A DNA stretch of 64,000 nucleotides from Antitrichia curtipendula. Its lineage: Eukaryota > Streptophyta > Bryopsida > Hypnales > Leucodontaceae. Positions 35,792 through 47,720 of this stretch are shown piece by piece. The notes beneath the pieces were generated by a model, which searched no databases, was not told the DNA's origin, and saw nothing but the letters and a program-made list of their open reading frames with translations. Position 1 is the stretch's first letter; each line of letters begins with the position of its first letter. The position numbers were made by a program, and so were the translations under genes. The stretch lies in the NCBI GenBank assembly GCA_951230915.1, contig OX579638.1:14898696-14962695 (forward strand). The letters run 5' to 3'.

Positions 35792-36521
35792 GATCTCTCG
35801 ACATTGGCATGCTGGGTGTGACCAGGGTAGACTTGTGATAGCATAGAAAAGAAGCTGTGCATGGTATCTGTACTCCCTTACCTGACTGATCAGAAGGATT
35901 TTGAAGAAGGTAGTTGTGTTTGTGGTAGTTGTGTCTGTGGTATGTGTGATTCTTCAGGGTTTCCTTGGTGCTATAGAGGAGCAATTTTGTTTGGATCGCA
36001 CTTGTAAATGCTTTCTATTTATATTCAAATGTATCCACCTGAAATACCTTTGTGGAAGTACCTGAAGTTATTTGATTGCTTGCTTGAATTTGGGAGTTCA
36101 AATTCGGCCTGAAGAGTCAGGGCATTGTTTACAACAGTTTGCGTCAGGGTCTGGAGATCTCTGTGGTAGCATGGCCTGGGGAACTAAGTTACGTGCACTG
36201 GCTCTGTGCTGGTATGTCCTGGAGCGCCATTTACACAGAAATTGATTAAACAGAATCCCCTCAACTTCCAAAAGTCGGCTTGACATTAGAGCTGTGAGGA
36301 CTATTTAGATTTCATATTTATCTTTTTGCATGGAATGTGCTTAAATTTATTGGCTTTGGAATGAAGGGGAGGAGACTTTGCATTGAGAGAAGCTAGAAGG
36401 TTGAGTAGGACCTTACTTGAAAACCAGACAGAGCCAAACCCTCACTAAAGCAATTGTGTGTTGTATTCGAGGTTTGCTAAGGTGGTCCCTTGAAATTAGT
36501 ATTCGAAGCCTCACTAAAAGA
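35792..36521. other. 3' flank of the quinone reductase gene and intergenic DNA
   Basis: A probable 3' untranslated region runs to about 36.05 kb. No further gene is seen. Confidence 0.4.
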
Positions 36522-36798
36522 AACCCGTAACCATCCAAGGACCCATTTCCTACAAGTAGACTTCTTTTGAAAGTGTTGATTTAAAAAAAAGATAGTATTT
36601 TAGACAAGACATGTGATTACTATGAAATTTCAAAATAGATGTTCCCTAGACCACTGAAATTGTCATAGCCTAGTCATAAAATCAAATCTAAAGAATCAAG
36701 CAATCACAATGAAATATGGGAATGGTTTAATTGCACTCTTGAAGACACTTTCAAAAGAAGTCTACTTGTCGGAAATGGGTCTATAGATGGTTATGGGT
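36522..36798. mobile_element. Family D foldback element, about 277 bp
   Basis: The left arm (36522-36578) and right arm (36744-36798) are inverted repeats of about 56 nt with roughly seven differences, including the shared block 'acaagtagacttcttttgaa'. The spacer is about 165 bp. An outer direct echo, 'aggtggtcccttgaaattagtatt' at 36480 and its variant at 36926, flanks the element. Its interior resembles 19870-20028. Confidence 0.7.
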
Positions 36799-39700
36799 GT
36801 TTTCACCTCAATGCTACAAAAATTTATTTTCCTAAAAAAGTGCCTCCGACTATGTCGAATTGCTTTTTAAACAGTTTTGGATGTTTTCACTTTAGATGAA
36901 TTGCGGGTGTTTTTTTAAAGACTATTGAGGTGGTCTCTTAAAATAAGTATTGTATGAGCATCTGAAAGGACAAAGGAATGTACTTTGGAGACACTAAACT
37001 ACTCAAGAATGACAATCATTGATTACATACATTAGGAAGAGTTATAATAGTTTTGAGGTTCCTAGAAGCCTTACTTCTTTGGGTGTGTAGAAGGCTCTCT
37101 AACAAGTTGAGGTAAGGATTCTCAGTCATCTTCTTCCACATGTATTTCTTCAATGAGTTAGAAGAATGAAGGTTCTTATTAGAACTCCCCCTTGTTAAAT
37201 GATTTTTGTAGCCTCCAAAAGACTGTGAGTTCCTAGATGGTAGGGAACGTAGGAACAACACCAAATCAACAATCTCTAATGTGGTCAAGAGATTTTCACA
37301 TTAGATAATCATTTTAATTCATTTTTTAATATTATTTAAAAAAATAAAAAAATAAAAAAGTTTAATGTTTTTTTATTTTTTTATTTTGAAAAAAATTAAA
37401 AATTAAAATAAAATTTAGTACTCCATCAATGTTGTAGTGGTTTACAAACGTGGGAACAACCCCGAAATAGTCTTTTGGAGGTCTCAAATCTCCCCTAATA
37501 ATTGAGACATCAATACATTGTGCTTCCTATTTATTAGATACATGTAGAGAGTGAGATTGGATCCTTTGGAAATGAAATTGGAGATGATTCCTTTCTTTGA
37601 AAAGCGCACATAGCTATTTTGTAAGTCCTTTATCAAGAGGTGCTATTATGTGAACCTACTCAACCTAGGATCATGAGCACATGAGCCTTGAAACTATACG
37701 CCTATATTATAGGTATCTACGTTATAGAAACCTTCCATGATTACAAGGGACCTATATTATAAATACCTATATTATAGTTGTTTATATTATAAGCACCTTC
37801 AATGGTTGTAGAATATCTACTTATACATATTCTCAAGGCTCATATAATTGCATCTCTATGCTCATCTACTAGCATTGTTGGTTCTTTGTCCTTCAACATT
37901 ATTTTTTTCATTGTGTGCAACTTCAAAGGAATCTATTATAGTGTTGAAGACTAGGTAGGGGAGGATGAAGAATGAAACTTCTAAAAAAAAATGAAATGAG
38001 GATAGAATTGTCAGGTGAATGAATTGTGAGTTCAAATGGGAGTTATGGGAGAACAAAGCAAAGATAGAGTAGCAAACAAAAACAACAATGCGGCCATCAC
38101 AAACCTCGTCAATTACAAATCAAATAATCAATGGCAAAATTTGATAGACCAAGGAGAGTGTAGAATATCATGTAATATTTTCTTTCCCAATAAACAATCT
38201 AATCTACAATTCAATGAGACACTTAAATCAAGATTCTCCAAAAAAAACTATCCCAAAAGGTTGGGTATAGTGTCTTAGGATTAAAAAGTAGACAATATTA
38301 TTTTTTCCAATGTTAAAGCTATATAAAAATATATAAAAACAAAGTATCTAATTGTGTGATATTTTCTATTAATCTATTTTTATTTTTAGCTTATAAATTT
38401 TTTATTTTTACCTTGAATTCTAGAGAACGCACAATTTTTAGTATTATACTAATTTCTATGAATTTTATATTTTTTTATTATTTCTAGAAGCTCCTCGTAC
38501 TCCTAATACTCTCCAAATACAATAAAATGAACATGTATTTGTTGCAATCACCTAATAGTTCATACAAAATGCCGTGAAACTATTCATTTTAACTTCAATT
38601 TGGTTAAGCAAGTTTGGTCCTCATTTGGTATTCACTTTTCTTTTTTTTAGTCAAATTTTCATACTAATATTAACTCTTATAAAAAATTTATTAGTTTAAA
38701 TTTTTATTTCTTTTGATAAATGAAGATGGTTGCAAGAAAGACCAAACAATTTTGGTAGAGTTTTGCTAAAACTATAGTTTCTGCACTCAATACTATAAAT
38801 ACTATGAGTACTATAAAATAGAAGAATCTTAGCGGTTGATCTGGAGAATCAAAGGCTGCTAGTATCGTTGACTACTTGCAAGTACTAAAAAATTACCATT
38901 TAAAAAAAAAGATAGTTTGTTACAAAAAAAAATAGATACAACTAGGTATAAATTAATAATAATTAGAAAATAATGAACACAAAAAAATTAAAAATTATCC
39001 ATTTGTAAAGACTTGATAGTGATCACATTTTACCAAAATATAGAAGTTAAAACCATCTTCAATGTTCAGAAGTGCGCGTGCCAAGGAGCCCTATTTGTTC
39101 GAATATGGAGACCATAAAATAATGTATTTTTAGATTTGCTTTGGTAAGCACATGTCCTCTATTAGAGAAACTGACTACAAAAAAATTAGCTCAAGATCAT
39201 TCATTTTGGGTACTCCACAATACTAAACCCCCCTAAAATGCAAAGTGTGACAAATTAGCTAAATTGAAATTTAATTATAGATTTTTAAAAAAAAGAAAAA
39301 AAAGAATCTCATGACTTCTAAGTTATCTATCCTTAGTAAAAATTTCAAATATATTAGCTTCATTTTCCAAAAGTTATGGCTGATGGCTACTTTGTCACTC
39401 CAATTGTGATAGAAAATAGTATTGGTCTTTCTTGCAATCACACATGAATACAAAGGAAAGAAGTTGTATGTCATTGAAAGCTTTTGGATATGCTAAGTTC
39501 AACAAAACTATTTATAAATTACCAGCTTTAATATCTACAACTTGTTAAAAAGATTTGAAGAACATCCTACTTCATGAATATTTGAGTCTTTTATAAGCTT
39601 ACCTAGGCTTAAAACATTAGTGAAATATTTTATGAACTCAAAATTCTCATGTTGTGAAATAGTCAAATGATCTTGTATTATTTGAAATTGGAAGATCATA

Positions 39701-40560
39701 TTTAAATATCCATATCCTTAGTAGAGGATTGTTTAGCATCACAATTAATTGTATTGGCTATTGAAGACCATATTTTCAAACTCAAGATAATACTAAATGC
39801 ACAATTTAAATTTCATTTAAACTATGATAATTTTTCTTTTGTCAAACTATTTGTCATCATGCTACATATAATTGATAATTCTACTACCATAAGTAAAGGG
39901 CAAGGCCTTCCAAATATGTATATTTGTACAAACTAAATAAGATTTAATAAATGGTAAGAATAACAATATTTCATAAGATTCTTTTATTTTAAAAAAAATA
40001 GTATCTAGTTTTAGAATGCTTTATGTCAAGCATATCCTAAACTACAATATCTATTTTCAACAAGTTTGAAAAAATTAGTTGATAAAATGTTATTTTAATT
40101 TTAATTTTAATTTAAAAAATAAATTAGGGCTATATAATCTCATTTTTAATGACATCATGACTTGAAACTGTTTGTAATTTATATAATGCTTCTATGGATT
40201 AGAAATACTTGGGAGACTGACTCTTTTTATTTTTTAATCTAAAAGAAATTTGGATAATGTATAAATAATAGGAAATAATAGGAAAGAATTTGGACTTTGG
40301 AAAAATTTTACATCATATTTAGTCAAACCATAAGCTTCAAGTTATTAAGCCTCTAATTTCAAATATTGATCTAATTGGAAGCATGATTGATGTTACTATT
40401 AATATCTTTAATCTTTATTTTTTTTCAAATAAATATTTTTCTAAGAAGAAACATTTATCAAACAAATTTTTAAAAATTCATAAAAATGTTATAAAGTTTA
40501 AAAGATTTCTTTGCTAAACAACATTTTAAACTAATTAAGTTTATCTAATGGAAAAATAGT
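36799..40560. other. AT-rich desert, no gene seen
   Basis: Very low GC. I found no exon with family features. Near 37.7 kb, 'cctatattata' and 'ctatattatag' palindromic motifs recur several times. Confidence 0.4.
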
Positions 40561-40589
40561 GCCTATGACATGTCATTACATGTTATTCA

Positions 40590-40855
40590 GCCTCTGTGGA
40601 GGGCTACGAGTTCCTCAGGGTTTCCAGACTCTGAAACTGTCTAGAACTGCGCCGCAGCAGCTGCGTGACATGGCCAAGCGACTGCCACGTCATACAAAAA
40701 AAAATATTTTTTTTCAAAAAATAAAATAAAATCTGTTCATCTTGTTTTTACATTTTAAGATTTAAAAAAAAAAATTCTGACATCGGCTATTCTTTTTCTT
40801 TTGGGGGATAGCGTCGAGAACAGGCCCGAAATGGCCCTCTAGACCCCCAAAAAAT
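40590..40855. other. Isolated GC-rich island in the AT-rich desert
   Basis: 40590-40695 and 40799-40855 are far richer in G and C than the kilobases around them, with 'gcgccgcagcagctgcg' and 'gcgtcgagaacaggcccg'. The second part is bounded by inverted TTTTGGGGG and CCCCCAAAA. No open frame of note. It may be a fragment of a mobile element or of another gene. Confidence 0.35.
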
Positions 40856-41334
40856 CATCTAATGAATTTAACTTTTATATATTTGATTTAAAGAATAGAA
40901 GACAATTGAATATTTGCTTTTATGATTTATAAGTTTCTAATTTTTGTTGAACAATGATTTTTATTTATTTATAATCAAATGAAACTTGTTCATTTTATTC
41001 TAAATCTATTATATTGGGAATTAGTTGCAATTTGAAAATTCCAAGTCTTCGGTCTTCCAAACTTCCATTTGGCCTTAAGTCTTTTCTTGTTACAAAAGAT
41101 TCTAAAGTGAATGTTTAAGTAGTGGTTTTTAAAAAAATGTCATAAATTGTCACCCTTTTTTTGGTTCATAGTTTATTTCTAATTCAAGAATGTATATAAA
41201 TTTTTATCAATTTGGAGAGTTTTGGAATGACAACAAGGCATGATTGCATGTAGTCTTATCAAACTAGGTTATCTTCTTTCAAAATTGAAGTTTAGGTCCC
41301 TTATTTGCAAATAAGAAGAAAATATTAAATATAT

Positions 41335-41363
41335 ACTATACACTATACACTATACACTATACA
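41335..41363. repeat. Short tandem repeat of ACTATAC
   Basis: About four copies of the heptamer ACTATAC in a row. Confidence 0.85.
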
Positions 41364-42104
41364 TCTAAAATTGATTGTAAATTGAATATTGCACCTTGAA
41401 ATCATCTTCAATAAATTTTTGCCAACTATCTATTTAAAATTGGTTTGGCAATTTGATTTTTTATTAATAAGTTATTTGGCAATTATTAATAGTTTGTTGT
41501 AAAGTTAGAGGAATGAATTTGGATTGTGTGTTATGTAGTAGATATGTCCTCATATTTTTTCCAACACTTTGACTTTCTTTGTATTAAAAAAAATGGCTTA
41601 TTAATATCTACAACCATTCAACTTCAAAAAAGTTATATGTTTTTTGCCAAAGGTAACCTCAGGCTACGATATCAATGATTTCTACAAGTTTTTTCAATTT
41701 AAAATGTTAAATTTTGATTGTTATAATTTTTATATATTTATCATACTTAATTCTTGAGGTCATTTTTAAAAATGAGATTGTCATTTTTTGATGAAAACTT
41801 ATTTTGAAAATCACCAAATGTAGTTCAGAAACTATAGAATACTTGCAAAGGGGAGATAAAAATCCATAGCATATAAATGTTGGAGATTCAACACGAGACT
41901 TTGCAAGCATTTGGATGGAAGAAAGAAACAAGTATATGTGTGTAAATGTGTAATGACATGTTTGCATTCATTTTTCAAAATTTAAACAATTGTTTGCAAA
42001 GGGATTAAAGATTGAACCAAATAAATGTTTTTAAATAGATTATTCTAAAAACTATTAAAATACCTCAACTTCATAAATTTTAATTTTAATTTTAATCTAT
42101 CACA

Positions 42105-45100
42105 ATGAAGACCACAAACAACATCTTATTTAAAGATAGAGAAATTGGTCAAAAAGATATCAAAGCTGGACTTGTTGGTAATAAAGTAAGCAAGGAAGAT
42201 GATATTGGAACTCCTTTGAAATTATTGCATGAAGGGGAAGGCCATAGAGTCACTGTAGAGCTCAAAAATGGTGATGTTTGTCAAGGCACACTAATTGAGT
42301 CAGAGAATAATTGGACAAGCCAACTTGAATCTATTACATACACCTTCCAGAAGGTGATACTTCTTCAATCATATTTCAATTTTTATAGTATTAAATGAAA
42401 TTCATAATCTAAAACATTCATTACTTATAATGATTATTACTGAAAAAATTTCAAGATTTTCAAATTTAGCAATATATATAACTACTAGGATTTTTTTGAA
42501 CACCTAGAATTTTATAAAAGTATGTCATGATAGTTTTCAACTTTTTCATTTAAAAATGAATATAGTATTGTAATTCAAATACCAAATTTAGTTATTTATA
42601 CAATAATGTTAAGAAGTTGGTGTAGAAAATTGAACACTTTCAAAGAATAATCTGCTAGGGATTTTGAAAACAAAAATGAAGTACAAATTATATTGTGTAT
42701 AATAAAATAAAATAAAATAAAAAAGGTGACCTTACAAGAATTAAAAATTCCAAACTCAAAAGGTACATTAGAAGGGATCAAATTATCTTAAAAAATAAGA
42801 GAAATGAAAAACTATCTTTAAAATTATTTTCATGTAGGCATTAGTACTTTGTGAAAAAGAGAGTCTATTTGTACATAATTTGGTAACAAATTAGCAATTT
42901 AAGAGTCAAAATTATAAGGTCTATAATCCCATTGCAAATGAAAACGATAAAGTTAAAGATTAAAGAGACAACAAATATTGACTTGTTTTTATCCTAAAGA
43001 AAATATTTAAAATATATTAACTTTGACAATAATTGACTATTACTAAAATGCTTCTAGCTTTTATCCTGAAAGTTCTGTGAAGTCATTCATCTATCAATCT
43101 TCTATAACATTTACTTTGAACTGTCTTTCAATCATAAAATCTTCCATTTTATTAACAAATCTTGACAACATACAAACCATTTTCAAAGATAGTAAGATTG
43201 TTGTTTGTACAAACAAATTATCATTTATAATTATAACTATTATGTTTGATTTGGAAATATAGACTCAACAAAAGAAAAGACACCAATTAAGACCTTTCAA
43301 GTTGGAATTGGTTTTTCTTAGAGGCAAAAAAATAAGGTTTATCTACTTTTATATTAAATAACAATAAATACCAATAGATATCAATAAATTTATAATATAA
43401 TATATCATAAATTAAGCATATTTAAAATTATTAAATCCTGTATGTCCTTAGATTCAAAAATTGCATAAGCTTTGGTCAAACTCAATTTGCACTTATTATT
43501 AAAAAAATGATAATTTTTATTTATATCATATTTAAAATTTTAAAATTTTATAAAAGAAATTAAATTATTGCATTGCCAAGCTACTTGTATCAAAATCCAA
43601 ACTAAAGAACATTGCAGACTTTTCTTACAAAATACTAAATAAAGTTTTATAATTAGAACAAACTTTCAAATTAGAAATTAGAAATGATTATCCTTCATTT
43701 GAATTTCACTTTTGATAAAGTCTCAAATTTTTATAATATACTTTGTAATTGATATAATTTTTTAATAATAATTTTTTGCTTATTTCAATTAAAAAAAACA
43801 TATTAATTCTATTTTCTACCATATTCTTTTGAAAAATTGTCAATTGACACTCTTTTACATAAATAAAAAATAAAAAATATAGAAATGTAAAAAATTTAAA
43901 TGAAATGAAATAAAGGTAGTTTGATTTGAATATGATATCTAAGTTTATGTAGGATGTAATAAATAAAACTACTTCTTCATTTTTTTAACAAAATTCTTTC
44001 ATTGATATATTATCAATAAAAAAATTTGAGATAGATTGAATTTTTGAACATCAATTTATTTTCATGTTGTTTTAATAACAACTTCAAATGTTTTCTTTAG
44101 CAATTACATTTTTTCATGATATTAGTAGTTTGAAAATTTTCATATGATAGACAATATACAATCCCAAACATTAAAAGTATTATATTGAAACTACACTACG
44201 TGAAGGTTAGATTTGGAATATATTATATTGTACCATTTTTGTAAGGAAATATCACATGTCATCTTGTGATTGGTAAGAGGTGAGGCAAACCCTTGAAAAT
44301 CTAAGGTGGAAATTCAATTTTAGCACATTTTTGTTAAATAAAATCTTCATGTATGATATTATATAATTTATATAATCAAATCATCAACTTAAAAATGATA
44401 TTTGATTGTTTTTACATCATCGTTAGATTGTAATGAACAATTTAATCTTAAAGAAAAAATTTGAAATTTGAAAAGTTTCTTTATAACTAAATTTAATACA
44501 ATCTTAAATGGATCTTTACAAGGTATGAGACAAGGTATTAAATGTAATTATTGGGGATTACATGCCCCAAACATAAGTTTTTCTACTTCAAGCTTTTTTA
44601 AATAGCTTGGGCAAAATCCTTCTTCTACCTCTAAATTTTGAATTGAGAAACATATTTATACATTAGTTAAAAGAAAATTATATAATATAAAATCTCATTT
44701 GAAGAAGACTCAAGATTTTACAAAATTGACTTGAAAGACCAAAAAATCAAAGTTCCTATATTTTCCAAATGCTATTATTGTAAAATTTATGCTTTCAATA
44801 TTTTTTGGAAAAAAATCCACATTATCTTTTTAGTTGTTTAGTTCAATTTGTAAGGTTGAAATTTAAAAAAATATTTTAATTTCAATAGAAATGGTTGTTT
44901 TAAGAAAAATTGCACAAAAATTACCAATGCCTTTAAGTCCTCTCTTGAGTCCTCTAAGGTTAATAATGGCAATAGTTGCAAACAATTAATATATTTTTTC
45001 ATCCCATTGTAATTATTTAAAATTAATAATTTCTAGTGTTGATCATTGATAATAAAAATATTAAAAAGTATTATTGAAATAATGTGATAAATATTGCAGG

Positions 45101-45169
45101 TTTATTGTCTTTCCTAACATGCTAAAGCATGCATCCTTATTTAAGCACCCTAATGCTAAAACCAAGGTG
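42105..45169 (+). pseudogene. SMD3: SmD3-like snRNP core protein gene, incomplete and probably decayed
   Basis: Two separated pieces match SmD3, a core protein of the spliceosomal snRNP ring. The first (42105 to about 42354, ending at donor AAG|GTGATA) reads IGTPLKLLHEGEGHRVTVELK and NGDVCQGTLIESENNW, then TSQLESITYT, the Sm1 half. The second follows TTGCAG near 45102 and reads FIVFPNMLKHASLFKHP, the Sm2 half, up to AAG|GTGCTC at 45169. A middle exon (the ...LEHV.IRG... part) was not found in the 2.7 kb between them. A 34-residue N-terminal extension before IGTPLK is foreign to the family. The expected Asn of NWN is Thr. No Arg/Gly-rich tail was found before the assembly gap. It may be a diverged gene with unrecognised exons. 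Confidence 0.5.
42399..45102. other. AT-rich stretch between the two SmD3-like pieces
   Basis: Only AT-rich DNA is seen. 'aaggttagattt' near 44203 encodes KVRF in one frame, like the SmD3 end of the middle exon, but without further support. Confidence 0.3.
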
Positions 45170-45711
45170 CTCAATTTTCCATACCAAAATGTATTTTTAT
45201 AAATAGTTATAGCTTTGAATATATTATAATTGATTTATAGATGATGCATATATAAATGTTTGAGATTGAAAAGTATAAAAGTTCATTGGAAATTTGTTTA
45301 TTAGGAAGAAGAAGAAGATGATTTGATGTTAAGTTTGAAGCTTCTTCACCTCACAAAATATACTCAAAAAATAGCAGCGGACCAAGGACGATATTATTTG
45401 TGAATTTTTAAAATTCTTGTATCTATTGCCACTTTTTGACTACTAGAATTGATTTGATTGCATGTTTTGTATGTATAGATAAAATTGTGGATTTTTGCAA
45501 ATCAATCAAATTTTTAACTCCTAATAATTTGAAGGGATTATAAGAATAACTAAGATTTGATAAAAGTAAATTTGTTTTACAACTTTGATGAGGTTTTAAA
45601 ATATATATTTAAAATATTTTAAATAATATTATGCATCAGATTTTTTTATTTATAAAACAAATTATTTGCTTGCCAAAATGTTGGCGGAAGATGTGCATCA
45701 ACCACGTGTGG

Positions 45712-45911
45712 NNNNNNNNNNNNNNNNNNNNNNNNNNNNNNNNNNNNNNNNNNNNNNNNNNNNNNNNNNNNNNNNNNNNNNNNNNNNNNNNNNNNNNNNN
45801 NNNNNNNNNNNNNNNNNNNNNNNNNNNNNNNNNNNNNNNNNNNNNNNNNNNNNNNNNNNNNNNNNNNNNNNNNNNNNNNNNNNNNNNNNNNNNNNNNNNN
45901 NNNNNNNNNNN
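45712..45911. other. Assembly gap of 200 N
   Basis: Exactly 200 unknown bases, probably a placeholder of arbitrary length. Open frames spanning it are meaningless. Confidence 0.99.
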
Positions 45912-46600
45912 ATCATTTGAAAAGTAGTTGATGTTGATTTAGAAGAGCAACTGCCATGTTCAAGGATCAACAATAGAAATGCACCTTAGAATAACATAAA
46001 TCATAGATGTCACATCATTTATTGATTCTACTCAATCCCTTGAGAAAGAAACATTACAACATCCACATCTTGGCACCAAGGATATATTGTGTGATACTTA
46101 AGGAACATGTATATATTATAAATACCGAGGCATCATTTTCTAAGTTGAAACCTTCAAATATTTCACGTGAATGTTATTGCTCTTTTTTGGATGAATGTAC
46201 ATTCTTTTGGATGAATAAATGAAATTTCATCCTTATATTGTAGGTTTCATTCATTTCCATGGATGTAAATAGCTTCTTCACTATTGTAAAGATTTCTTTC
46301 TGCACTGCCTGTAATAAGTAGAAAACAACAACTCTACCCTGGTTGATTGCAGTTGGCTAGTGAGGATTGACCCATGCATTACCTTGTGTTTTATCCTTGT
46401 AGAAAACATTGGAATTTTCTATTTTTTGCATATGATAAAGTTTTATAATTCTGAATTCTTATTTGTAATTAGAGGCCCCAAATTATCTACAGTAGAATAT
46501 TTAGTGTAGAAGACATGAAGAAATACAAAATTAGGGGGCAATTTTTACATTTGCCCTTTGATGGGGGCAATACATGGGTTTATCAGCCTCCCTGGCCGTT
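45912..46600. other. Intergenic DNA after the gap
   Basis: No gene is supported. Short in-frame pieces such as 'VDVDLEEQLPCS' just after the gap may be a fragment of something longer lost in the gap. Confidence 0.3.
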
Positions 46601-47248
46601 GCAGTCCCGTTAGAGAAACGCCACAAGAAAACCGGGATATTTAGCCGAAACGTCAAGAACGAAGTAACCAATCGAGATCATTGACTGCTCGCGAATGGAA
46701 TCCTCAAACTCTCCGTGCCACCGACGCGCATCCATCGCGATTTCCCTTCCTGCTACCGCAAGAGCTCTCGATCCATTTTGCAGGATCACAACGAGAATTC
46801 AATCACAACCCAGTAGTAGTCGTTCACAACCTGAATCAAGCGCACACAAATTCACACAAATTCACACAAATGCTCACGATATGCAATCAGGAATCTGGTC
46901 CCGAATCTGGTCCCGAATCTGGTATCAATCCTTGGAATCTGGTTTGGTGGATGCCCACTCCAGCTAGCCTTCATGATCAACGAGTTCCGTTACAAAGCAC
47001 TCCATCAAGAAGCTATCTAGACAGTGGTAGTAATGTAGACGGCAAATGGCTGGAGTGTCCGTTACAGAGCGAGCTGCAATTGGAATTGACGGAGCACTGG
47101 GACATAACTTAACTTATGGCAAAGCAAAGAGACCGGCCGAAAGAGCTCACTGGTGGCCCAGATCCAGAGACTCCGGAGAGAGCAGTTCGGTTCTCTTTAG
47201 TAATGCGCTTTCCGCCGAGTTGAGGCGGCCTGTTGCTTGCCTGCCTGC

Positions 47249-47280
<32 letters not shown>

Positions 47281-47720
47281 ACGGACCCGTTTACTTAATC
47301 CGTTGAGGAAAATTATTTGTTAAAGAGCTCCATTTGTACGTTGTTTACCTTAAATCGATCTGTTTCAGAGATCCAATCCCAAGGTTCAGTCGGGATAACC
47401 AACTGGTGGGCCCTTCCTTTTGGGTGCATGTGATACATGGGAACGGACTACGTGTGGACGCCTCCAGGAATCAATCAGTTGGGGCAGACTGCATCCCGGG
47501 ACAGTTTGCAGTAATATTCGGTGCTGATGTTGACTTGGTTGGGGCCGGGACCAAGGATTAGGGAGAATGCAGGCGCATCTCTTTACCGGTAATTTGGGTA
47601 GGGTTTCGAAATTGCGGTGAGAGTTGAAACTCCCGCAACAAAACCCTGCAAGCAAGCCAGACAGCCTGCAAGCGACGGAAGGTATTGCAAGCAAGCAAAA
47701 TCGAAATTGTTTTAGGAGCG
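46600..47720 (+). promoter_or_regulatory. GC-richer promoter and leader region of the STE20-like kinase gene
   Basis: Composition rises sharply near 46600 and stays high to the start codon. The block contains three tandem simple repeats: 'attcacacaa' units near 46850, a 12-bp GAATCTGGTCCC unit (two and three-quarter copies, 46891-46923), and a CCTG/TGCC tetranucleotide run (47238-47280). Frames here are open in several phases but lack domain features, so I read it as promoter plus 5' untranslated region. Confidence 0.4.
47238..47280. repeat. CCTG tetranucleotide repeat, interrupted once
   Basis: About ten TGCC/CCTG units with one 3-base interruption, in the leader region of the kinase gene. 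Confidence 0.9.

Noticed and set aside
41335..41363. Tandem ACTATAC repeat considered as a CRISPR or a CACTA transposon end
   Set aside because: The units are contiguous without spacers, and no inverted partner with a 3-bp duplication was found. A simple tandem repeat in a eukaryotic genome explains it.
45631..45973. Open frames running through the N gap
   Set aside because: They exist only because unknown bases cannot contain stops.
46681..47561. Overlapping open frames in the GC-rich region before the kinase gene
   Set aside because: Several phases and both strands are open at once, tandem repeats account for part of it, and no domain is visible. Read as promoter and leader.
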